Shown here piece by piece: positions 58,175 to 64,000 of a DNA stretch of 64,000 bases (positions are counted from its first letter, which is position 1; every line of letters starts with the position of its first letter). A program made the position numbers and the translations under genes. Location: assembly GCF_004745805.1 (NCBI RefSeq), contig NZ_SRLQ01000002.1:484929-548928 (forward strand), in the 5' to 3' direction. The notes beneath the pieces were generated by a model. The model was not told where the DNA came from and searched no databases. It saw only the letters and a list, made by a program, of their open reading frames with translations. The DNA comes from Mycolicibacterium sp. CH28. GTDB taxonomy: Bacteria > Actinomycetota > Actinomycetes > Mycobacteriales > Mycobacteriaceae.

Positions 58175-58553
58175 GGCTCTTTCCTTCTGGGATGTTTGGG
58201 TGCACTCGCGGCGCACCGACTCGATGGTCCAACGACCCTCATTTTTGGAATTTTGTATCTCAATAATACCGGTTGGTCACGGGGCCGCGTCAACCCCTAT
58301 TCCCTGCAGCACTCCGAGTTACAACTCGAGGTCAGGCGACTCACGTCACTAGATTCGAGCCAGATGAGTCCATAAATAGACGGCCGAAGTACTCTAGACA
58401 TCACTTACATCAGCCGTCGAACTGCCGCGGTGGTCTTCGATATTCACGACCTCTGCCACTGTGAATTCGACCGGCCCACGCTTGCGGAAGTCGAACCATC
58501 TCCCGTTCTGCGTGCGGGGCAGTCTGCTCTGCGGAATCCGCAGTTCCGGCGCA
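58175..58553. other. Intergenic region, AT-richer, no gene seen
   Basis: 379 bases between the Baeyer-Villiger start and the NlpC/P60 stop. It contains runs such as TTTTTGGAATTTTGTATCTC upstream of the monooxygenase, where its promoter should be. Near the NlpC end a short CTGCGG-AAT-CCGCAG hairpin (58529-58543) may terminate the NlpC transcript. No intact frame was found. Confidence 0.5.
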
Positions 58554-59342
58554 CTAGATCGGGCGGCGGATCACGACCCCGGTTTCCAGCCGGCTGATGC
58601 GGACGTTGGCCCCCGCGTGCGGCGCCTCCACCACCAGGCCATTGCCGATCGCCAACTGGACATGGCCCGGGTTCGGAAACACCAGGTCGCCGGGACGGAC
58701 CTGTGAGCGGGCAATGGGCACACCATCATTGACCTGGTCGTAGGTGGTGCGATCCAGGTGCACCCCGGCCTGCGCGTAGGCCCATTTCACCAGGCCAGAA
58801 CAATCGAACCGGTCCGGGCCGGTGGCGCCCCAGACATAGGGGCACCCCAGCCGCGACAGCGCCGCGCGCACCGCCAGACCGGCCCGCGAGTTCGGCGCCG
58901 GCGGCCGGTGCCGTCGGCTCCGGTAGCGCAGCGCGCGCAGCAGAGCGAGCCGGCGCCGGGCCCGCCGGCGGGCGGCCAGCACGTGGGCGTGCTGGGCGCG
59001 CAGCCGAGCGGCTCTGCGCCGCAACAGCTCACGCTGAGCCACCGGGTTGTCAGGCGTAGCGGTCGCGTCGGCCCGGGCCGCCTCCAGTACCACCCTGGTC
59101 TGCTGATGCGCCTCAGCGCGGTCGCGGTGGGCGCGGGCGAGAATCGCCGTCAGTTCGGCGTCGACGCGGGCGGCGGCGGTGAGGCGCTCGCGGTGTCCGT
59201 CTGCAGCGGCGCGGTAGGCGGCGGGCAATCCGTCGGAATGCGTCAGCGCCACCTCGGGTGCCGCGCCGAGCGTGCGTGGCTGCGCGTCACCGGCGAACAG
59301 CGCGTGCGCGCGCTGCAGAACCTCGAGTTCCCCGGCGCTCAC
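58554..59342 (-). CDS. NlpC/P60 peptidase with DUF4226-like N-terminus, no Sec signal
   Basis: A 262-aa protein. The C-terminal ~110 residues are an NlpC/P60 cysteine peptidase: Cys in DRFDCSGLV, His in NPGHVQLAIGNG and a third polar residue near EAPHAGANV, so it should cut peptidoglycan stem peptides. The N-terminal ~130 residues are helical and follow the same pattern (DAELTAILARAHRDRAEAH...PVAQRELLRRR) as the DUF4226-like proteins at 52399 and 53874. No signal peptide, so another export route is needed. The GTG overlaps the XRE gene stop. Confidence 0.85.
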   Translation of the reverse strand: MSAGELEVLQRAHALFAGDAQPRTLGAAPEVALTHSDGLPAAYRAAADGHRERLTAAARVDAELTAILARAHRDRAEAHQQTRVVLEAARADATATPDNPVAQRELLRRRAARLRAQHAHVLAARRRARRRLALLRALRYRSRRHRPPAPNSRAGLAVRAALSRLGCPYVWGATGPDRFDCSGLVKWAYAQAGVHLDRTTYDQVNDGVPIARSQVRPGDLVFPNPGHVQLAIGNGLVVEAPHAGANVRISRLETGVVIRRPI

Positions 59343-60079
59343 CGTCCCCCCTCAACGAAGGCCCGTACTCGCGGTAGGGCTCCGGGTGGGATGACGCCGC
59401 GGTTGCGGATGTCCCACAGTTGTTCGGCGCTGACCCCGAGCAATGTCGCGATCACCGATTCCGGGAGCGGCGATCGGGCACACGCGTCGTCGAAACGGGC
59501 GCCGATGCTGCCGGGCAGCCGCGCGAGGAGTCCGGTTCGGATGGCTTCCAGCGACTCGAGGTGGGTCATCAGCCGGTCGGTTGATTCGGCGCCGGCGTTG
59601 GCGGCCACGCGCCATGAGTTGGCGGCCAGGATCTCCGCCTTCACGCATTGAGCGATCACGGATTGAATATACGTTTCGTATTCGTTTGACGTCTCCGCTG
59701 GCAGTCGGGCTATCAACGAGTTGAGCGATTCCAGGTGCGCCTCGGCGTGCGCTTCGAGCACGTCGGCGTCGCTGTGGCGGTTGACGACGATGCCGGTGGC
59801 GGCGCGCGGCTGGGCGCGATCGGCCGGTGAGGCAGCGAGCAATTGGTCGAGTTCGGCGTCCGGATCGTCGGCAACAACCAACCGGGAGTAGGTGCCCGGC
59901 GGCAGGCCCAGCCCGTTTTCGACCTTCTGAACGGTGCCTTTGTGCGGCTTTCTGGCGCCCCGCTCCAAGAAGCTCAGGCCCATGATGCTGACGCCGGTCG
60001 CCGCGGCCAGATCGGCCAGCGACCAGTCCCGCGCCTCGCGTAACGCCCGGATGGCCGCGCCCGCCGACGCACGGCTCAC
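59339..60079 (-). CDS. XRE-family regulator with a second C-terminal HTH-like segment
   Basis: A 246-aa regulator. Residues ~8-65 form a Cro/cI HTH (LREARDWSLADLAAATGVSIMGLSFLERGARKP). A long helical middle part follows (SLNSLIARLPAETSNEYETYI), and the C-terminus has another HTH-like stretch (LPESVIATLLGVSAEQLWDIRNRG). GTG start. The NlpC/P60 gene overlaps its stop, so it likely controls that peptidase. ATATACG-type boxes occur in the divergent promoter region and inside the gene. Confidence 0.85.
   Translation of the reverse strand: MSRASAGAAIRALREARDWSLADLAAATGVSIMGLSFLERGARKPHKGTVQKVENGLGLPPGTYSRLVVADDPDAELDQLLAASPADRAQPRAATGIVVNRHSDADVLEAHAEAHLESLNSLIARLPAETSNEYETYIQSVIAQCVKAEILAANSWRVAANAGAESTDRLMTHLESLEAIRTGLLARLPGSIGARFDDACARSPLPESVIATLLGVSAEQLWDIRNRGVIPPGALPRVRAFVEGGR
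59670..59687. promoter_or_regulatory. Intragenic TACGTTT-type double box
   Basis: TACGTTT at 59670-59676 and TTCGTTT at 59681-59687, 11 bases apart, inside the XRE gene. They match the arrangement at 60127-60145 in its promoter region (TACGTTT twice, 12 bases apart) and are preceded by the same AATA/ATATA flank. Confidence 0.4.
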
Positions 60080-60093
60080 CGGGGCGCTCCAGC

Positions 60094-60175
60094 CATATAC
60101 GGATGGTACACAGGCATCGTCATATATACGTTTGTGTCTACGTTTCTCTTGCGTCGCGGCCGGCAGACATATACG
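60094..60175. promoter_or_regulatory. Cluster of ATATACG boxes between XRE and whiB genes
   Basis: CATATACG at 60094-60101, ATATATACGTTT ending at 60133 with a second TACGTTT at 60139-60145, and CATATACG at 60168-60175. These stand out in an otherwise GC-rich, 136-base divergent spacer. They are probably binding sites for the XRE or WhiB regulator and overlap the expected promoters. Confidence 0.58.
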
Positions 60176-60215
60176 CTTCCGTCATCGAATCCTGAGTAGT
60201 GAGTAGGAGGCACCG

Positions 60216-60626
60216 ATGAACGACCGCCCGTGCTCGGCCGAACCTGATTTGTGGTTCGGCTACGCCGACGACGATGCCAGCGATGGGGCCGCCAAGGCCC
60301 GCGTCTATGAGCAGTCCGCCACCCGGGCCAGGACCATCTGCCTTCGCCGCTGCCCGCTGGCGCAGCAGCGAGCGTGCGCGCGCAGCGCGGTCGACAGCGG
60401 CGAGGAGTACGGGGTGTGGGCCGGCGTGAAACTGCCCGGCGGTCAGTACCGCAAGCGCGCCCAGCTGGCCCGCGCCCACGACGTGCTGCGGCGGATCGCC
60501 GAGGGCGACCTCAACCCCCGCGAACTGCCCGAGAGCGCCGAGCTGCTCGCGCGCAGCGAGGCCCTGCCGGTCACGGTGGCGACCGTCGTCCACCTACCGC
60601 TGGGCCAGCCGCGCACCGCGGCCTGA
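60216..60626 (+). CDS. WhiB-family iron-sulfur regulator with unusual cysteine spacing
   Basis: A 136-aa WhiB-like protein. Four cysteines (C6, C42, C46, C54) would hold the 4Fe-4S cluster, and the turn YGVWAGV replaces the usual G[VI]WGG. The spacing C-x3-C-x7-C (CLRRCPLAQQRAC) differs from the standard C-x2-C-x5-C. A basic region (KLPGGQYRKRAQLARAH) follows for DNA contact. Ribosome site TAGGAGG. Divergent from the XRE-NlpC/P60 operon; WhiB6 of ESX-1 loci is a possible functional parallel. Confidence 0.85.
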   Translation: MNDRPCSAEPDLWFGYADDDASDGAAKARVYEQSATRARTICLRRCPLAQQRACARSAVDSGEEYGVWAGVKLPGGQYRKRAQLARAHDVLRRIAEGDLNPRELPESAELLARSEALPVTVATVVHLPLGQPRTAA

Positions 60627-60628
60627 AC

Positions 60629-61768
60629 TCAGCCCGAAACGGCTGTGGCCGAACGCTTCTGCATGTTCTCGTCGACCTCGCGCTGCCAGACGTCGTAGGC
60701 GTGCGTGGTGTCGACCTCGAGCTCGAACCGGTTGGTCATGTCCGGGGTGACCTCGGCGACGTCGACGTAGAACTGCTCGTACCACCGCCGGTACTGGTAC
60801 AGCGCCCCGTCCTCCTCGCACAACAGCGGGTTCTCGATGCGCGTCTTGTGTTTCCAGATCTCGACGTCCTGCAGGAATCCGACCTCGTACACCTTGGAGT
60901 ACGACTCGGCGAGCTTGTCGGCCTTCTCCTTCGACATCCCCGCCGGCACCTCCACCGAGACACCGAACTGCAGCATGAAGGAGTTCTGCGAGATCGGATA
61001 GTGGCAGTTGATCAGCACCGAGTTCACGGTGAAGTCGGGGCCGAGGTCGTTGTGCAGCCAGTTGATCATGTACGACGGGCCGAAGTAGGTGGCCTCGGAG
61101 CGCAGCTTGGTGCCCTCCCACAACTTCTCGGGGTGTTCGGCGAAATCCTGACGACCCTTGGATTCCATGAACTGGCTGGCGGTATGGCCTTCGAACACGT
61201 TCTTGAAGTACGTCGGGTAGGCGTAGTGGATGTAGAAGAAGTGCGCCATGTCGACGTTGTTGTCGACGATCTCTCGGCAGTGCGCGCCCTCGATGAGGAT
61301 CGAGTTCCACGTCCACTTCGACCACGAGTCGGTGCCCATGCCCTCGATCTGCGGGGGGTTCAGCTCTTCGGACGGCGTCGACCCTTCGGGGTCATGCCAC
61401 ACCAGCAGCTGACCGTTGACCTCGAGGGTCTGCCACTTGCGGGTGCGGGCCAGCTTGGGAACCCGGCGAGCGTAAGGGATCTCGGCGCAGCGTCCGGTCG
61501 CGCCGTTCCAGCGCCAGTCGTGGAACGGGCAGGCAACGTTGTCACCTTTGATCGAGCCCATCCCCAGGTCGGCGCCCAGGTGCCGGCAGTAGCCGTCGAG
61601 CACGTGGATGTCGCCTCGTGAGTCGGCGTAGACCACGAGCTTTCCACCGAAGGCCTGGATGCCGTGCGGCTTGCCGTCACGGAAGCTGTCGGCCAGGCCC
61701 AGGCAATGCCAGCCGCGCGCGTACCGCGTCATCGGCGTGCCGGTATCGATCTCCCGGATCTGGTTCAT
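60629..61768 (-). CDS. KshA-like Rieske oxygenase (3-ketosteroid 9-alpha-hydroxylase)
   Basis: A 379-aa oxygenase component. The Rieske 2Fe-2S ligands are Cys61/His63 (GYCRHLGAD) and Cys80/His83 (ACPFHDW). The mononuclear iron site has Asn170, His176 and His181 (DNNVDMAHFFYIHY). Sequence along the whole length resembles KshA, which opens ring B of steroids with reductase KshB. ATG at 61768 has AAAGGA eight bases upstream; an ATG at 61777 is the alternative. Controlled, by position, by the divergent TetR through the palindrome at 61818. Confidence 0.92.
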   Translation of the reverse strand: MNQIREIDTGTPMTRYARGWHCLGLADSFRDGKPHGIQAFGGKLVVYADSRGDIHVLDGYCRHLGADLGMGSIKGDNVACPFHDWRWNGATGRCAEIPYARRVPKLARTRKWQTLEVNGQLLVWHDPEGSTPSEELNPPQIEGMGTDSWSKWTWNSILIEGAHCREIVDNNVDMAHFFYIHYAYPTYFKNVFEGHTASQFMESKGRQDFAEHPEKLWEGTKLRSEATYFGPSYMINWLHNDLGPDFTVNSVLINCHYPISQNSFMLQFGVSVEVPAGMSKEKADKLAESYSKVYEVGFLQDVEIWKHKTRIENPLLCEEDGALYQYRRWYEQFYVDVAEVTPDMTNRFELEVDTTHAYDVWQREVDENMQKRSATAVSG

Positions 61769-61817
61769 GTGGCGCATCCTTTTCGCTCTGTTGTGAACAA
61801 TCCGCACCCGCGACTAA

Positions 61818-61837
61818 TTTAAGCACATGTGCTTAAA
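61818..61837. promoter_or_regulatory. Perfect 20-bp palindromic operator
   Basis: TTTAAGCACA followed directly by its reverse complement TGTGCTTAAA. It lies between the KshA-like start (61768) and the TetR start (61866), overlapping the expected promoters of both. It is unlike the KstR pattern, so it is probably the site of the adjacent TetR protein. Confidence 0.82.
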
Positions 61838-61865
61838 ACTGCCTAGGGTTCACTAGACTGCTGGC

Positions 61866-62582
61866 GTGGACCGCGGCGCCCGATCACGGGAAGAACTGCT
61901 CGATGCTGCCGAACGGCTGATCGCCGAGCACGGCTTCGAGGTGCCGCTGCGCGATATTGCCAAGGCCGCCGGGCAACGCAACAACTCTGCGGTCAACTAC
62001 TACTTCCGCAGCAGGCAGGACCTCATCGACGCGGTGGTGGCGCGCCGGCTGGTCCCGATGGAGGTCGAGCGCCAGGCCTTGCTGGACCACATGTCGGCCC
62101 AGGACATGACCGATGCCCGCGCCGTGCTGCGGATCCTGGTCGGCCCGTTCTTTCACTGCGAGGGCACGCACTACGCCCGATTCCTCGAAGTGGTGCGGAT
62201 TCGGTTGAAGAACGAACCGCAGAGCCCGGCCGAGTCAGCCTGGCCGCGCATCCTCGACGCCCTGGCCAGGTTGGTTCCGTTGAAGGTTCGCGCCGCGCGG
62301 GAACGCCGCGTCGCGGCGGTCGCCACCGCCATGTTCGCGCTGCTGGCCGACCATGAGCGACGGGTGGAGTCCGGTGAGGGTCCCAGGGGGCAGGAGCGGA
62401 GCGACTCGGGGGATGGGGGTCCCAGGGGGCAGGAGCGGAGCGACTCGGGGGATGGGGGTCCCAGGGGGCAGGAGCGGAGCGACTCGGGGGATGGAGATGG
62501 CACGGACAGCCTCGATGAGATCGTGACGATGCTGGCCGCAATGCTGACCGCCTCGGTGGGCACGCTGACCTCGCATCGTTGA
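61866..62582 (+). CDS. TetR-family regulator carrying an in-frame tandem repeat
   Basis: A 238-aa regulator. The HTH reads PLRDIAKAAGQRNNSAVNYYFRSRQDL, with the TetR signature. The C-terminal ligand domain is interrupted at about residues 172-210 by three perfect in-frame copies of GPRGQERSDSGDG, an acidic/basic low-complexity insert, after which the helical domain resumes (DSLDEIVTMLAAML). GTG start. Divergent from the KshA-like gene with a perfect palindrome between. The insert probably forms a disordered loop and need not destroy function. Confidence 0.88.
   Translation: MDRGARSREELLDAAERLIAEHGFEVPLRDIAKAAGQRNNSAVNYYFRSRQDLIDAVVARRLVPMEVERQALLDHMSAQDMTDARAVLRILVGPFFHCEGTHYARFLEVVRIRLKNEPQSPAESAWPRILDALARLVPLKVRAARERRVAAVATAMFALLADHERRVESGEGPRGQERSDSGDGGPRGQERSDSGDGGPRGQERSDSGDGDGTDSLDEIVTMLAAMLTASVGTLTSHR
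62378..62494 (+). repeat. Three tandem 39-bp repeats inside the TetR gene
   Basis: Copies at 62378-62416, 62417-62455 and 62456-62494, almost identical, each with the core GGCAGGAGCGGAGCGACTCG followed by a G-run. The period is a multiple of three, so the reading frame is kept. The core is the reverse complement of the single repeat at 36380-36403. Confidence 0.9.
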
Positions 62583-62670
62583 CGGTGTGGCCATTCGCCG
62601 GCACTCGATCGGGTATGCGGTAAACACTGTGACGACGAATCGACACGCTGGGGAGGGGGAGCGGTCCGTG

Positions 62671-62964
62671 ATGGTCGTGGTGGGGCTGGCCCTGGTGGGT
62701 CTGGCCGCGCTGTTGGTGGCGGTTCTGACCGACAGCACGTTTGTCTCGCTTGCAGTGGTCGCCCTGGCGGGCGTGGGGATCGTGCTGCTGCTGCGGGACT
62801 GGCGGATCGAGCAGCGCCAGCTGTCGGCCCAGGACACGACACCGGATGACGACGAGGACTCCGCAGACGCCGAACCGGTGGACGCCGCGATCACCCCGGA
62901 GATGTTCACCCCGGATATTTCCGCCGACGGGAGCGGGCCGTCCTCCGACGCCCGCGCGGACTGA
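62671..62964 (+). CDS. Small membrane protein of unknown function
   Basis: A ~97-aa protein with two adjacent hydrophobic segments (residues ~2-18 and ~24-40), a short basic stretch (RDWRIEQRQ) and a long acidic, probably disordered tail. The GGGGAGGGGGAG ribosome site supports a start at 62671 or the GTG at 62668. A GTG at 62587 would add 28 residues. I do not recognise a specific function. Confidence 0.7.
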   Translation: MVVVGLALVGLAALLVAVLTDSTFVSLAVVALAGVGIVLLLRDWRIEQRQLSAQDTTPDDDEDSADAEPVDAAITPEMFTPDISADGSGPSSDARAD

Positions 62965-63002
62965 CCTCGTCGCCTAGCCGGTGCGCGAGTAGGCTCGCGA
63001 AG

Positions 63003-63047
63003 GTGGCGCATGAGCTCGAAGCTATCGCCGCCGAGGCGCGGTCGTGA
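63003..63047 (+). CDS. Possible 14-codon leader ORF of the pirin gene
   Basis: GTG-initiated frame reading VAHELEAIAAEARS then TGA. Its stop overlaps the pirin GTG start (GTGA), the coupling arrangement used throughout this window. No strong ribosome site is visible. It may be a coupling leader or chance. Confidence 0.3.
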   Translation: MAHELEAIAAEARS

Positions 63048-64000
63048 GCAACCTGGAATCTGCGCCGGCGGAATTCGCCTGCACCTCAACGGACTTTGAC
63101 GGCGTGGAGGTGTTGGCGCCGCGAGACGTCCCACTCGGCGGACCGCGGGCCCTGTCGGTGCGCCGAACGTTGCCGCAGCGTCAGCGCTCGTTGATCGGCG
63201 CCTGGTGCTTCGCCGACCACTACGGTCCGCAGGATGTCCGCAAATCCGCCGGCATGGACGTTCCGCCGCATCCGCACACCGGATTGCAGACCGTCAGCTG
63301 GCTCTTCCGGGGCGAGATCGAACACCGCGACAGTGCCGGCGTGCACCAGCTCGTCCGGCCGGGCGAGCTGAATCTGATGACAGCCGGTGCCGGGATCTGC
63401 CATTCGGAAGTCTCGACGCCGGCGACCACAGTCCTGCACGGTGTGCAGCTGTGGGTGGCGCTGCCAGATGCCGACCGCAACACCGCGCGGGATTTCGATC
63501 ACCATGTGCCCGAGCCCATTTCGCGTGGTGGCGCCACGATCCGGGTGTTCCTCGGTGAGCTGGTCGGCCAGCGCTCGCCGGTGCACACCTTCAGCCCGCT
63601 GCTGGGCGCCGAGGTCGACCTGGCCGCGGGGTCCACCGTGGAACTCGACGTCCATCCCGGCTTCGAGCATGGCGTGCTGCTGGACCTCGGACGTCTCGAA
63701 GTGGCTGGTCGACGGCTCGAGCCCGGCGAGTTGGCCTATCTGGGGCCAGGGTCGGCCACGCTGCGATTGCACAACCCGGCCGGTCTCACGGCCCGGCTGC
63801 TACTGCTCGGCGGCGCTCCGTTCCCCGAGGAACTGTTGATGTGGTGGAACTTCGTCGGGCGCACGCACGACGAGATCACCGAGTACCGCCGGCTGTGGCA
63901 GGACGGCGACGCTCGGTTCGGCGCCGTCAGTGGGTACTCGGGTTCGGTGACTCGGTTGCCGGCGCCGACGCTGCCGGCGACCCGACTGCGGCCCCGCCGC
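63044..64000 (+). CDS. Pirin-family protein (3' partial)
   Basis: At least 319 aa; the frame is open to the window end with no stop. A two-cupin pirin: the metal-binding motif HPHTGLQTVSWLFRGEIEHRD, then LMTAGAGICHSE with the remaining His and Glu ligands. Pirins bind iron; some act as quercetin dioxygenases or redox sensors. The GTG start follows a 14-codon frame that overlaps it. The C-terminal cupin (MWWNFVGRTHDEI) is complete, so only a short tail is missing. Confidence 0.88.
   Translation, partial: MSNLESAPAEFACTSTDFDGVEVLAPRDVPLGGPRALSVRRTLPQRQRSLIGAWCFADHYGPQDVRKSAGMDVPPHPHTGLQTVSWLFRGEIEHRDSAGVHQLVRPGELNLMTAGAGICHSEVSTPATTVLHGVQLWVALPDADRNTARDFDHHVPEPISRGGATIRVFLGELVGQRSPVHTFSPLLGAEVDLAAGSTVELDVHPGFEHGVLLDLGRLEVAGRRLEPGELAYLGPGSATLRLHNPAGLTARLLLLGGAPFPEELLMWWNFVGRTHDEITEYRRLWQDGDARFGAVSGYSGSVTRLPAPTLPATRLRPRR

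Overview
The window is high-GC actinobacterial DNA. Its gene content and gene order fit a Mycobacterium/Mycolicibacterium chromosome: TreS next to maltokinase, a recC-recB-recD operon, a Mce1A-like protein, KshA-like and FadD19-like steroid enzymes, a mycofactocin-coupled type SDR, WhiB, Esp-like and DUF4226-like genes, and many GTG starts with ATGA/GTGA overlaps. The assignment rests on reading the proteins; no database search was possible. No rRNA, tRNA, CRISPR array, transposase or phage integrase was seen.

Layout. 0-12.8 kb: end of a DrrAB-type exporter, the recCBD operon (minus strand), an OmpR/histidine kinase pair, and a divergent ApbE-ferredoxin pair. 12.8-18.2 kb: maltokinase and TreS (trehalose to maltose to maltose-1-phosphate), a quinone oxidoreductase, a GreA-like factor and a GntR repressor. 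18.4-22.7 kb: a five-gene operon resembling YkoEDC (thiamine/HMP ECF transporter) plus a small P-loop kinase and an NMT1/THI5-like protein, divergent from the GntR gene around a palindrome. 22.7-26.6 kb: a complete SBP-dependent ABC importer of unknown substrate. 26.8-31.5 kb: a HugZ-like protein, two divergent VWA membrane paralogues, a P450 and a small protein. 31.5-38.9 kb: a TetR regulator, SGNH hydrolase, orphan MceA, a FadD with an upstream KstR-type site, two SDRs and a DUF1275 protein. 38.9-51.1 kb: membrane adenylate cyclase, acyl-CoA ligase, FAD monooxygenase, Kup potassium transporter, secreted protein, rhomboid protease, STAS protein, methyltransferase, VOC protein, nitrobindin-like protein and serine hydrolase. 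51.1-60.6 kb: decayed DNA, a four-gene Esp/DUF4226-like operon, a less GC-rich carotenoid oxygenase/Baeyer-Villiger pair, then an NlpC/P60-XRE operon divergent from a WhiB gene. 60.6-64 kb: KshA-like Rieske oxygenase, its divergent TetR, a membrane protein and the start of a pirin.

The most interesting unit is 51.8-60.6 kb. Three proteins there (a 118-aa stand-alone protein, a 471-aa Pro-rich protein and the N-terminus of an NlpC/P60 peptidase that has no Sec signal) appear to share one helical module of about 90 residues. They sit with EspC/EspD-like small proteins and with XRE and WhiB regulators. I infer an accessory type VII secretion substrate set, split by a catabolic island.

Other signals. 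Two copies of a 56-bp inverted-repeat element lie at the 3' ends of convergent gene pairs. A dispersed GC-rich repeat has expanded in frame inside a TetR gene. Palindromic operators sit beside GntR and two TetR genes, and the NMT1-like protein lacks both cysteines and a signal peptide.
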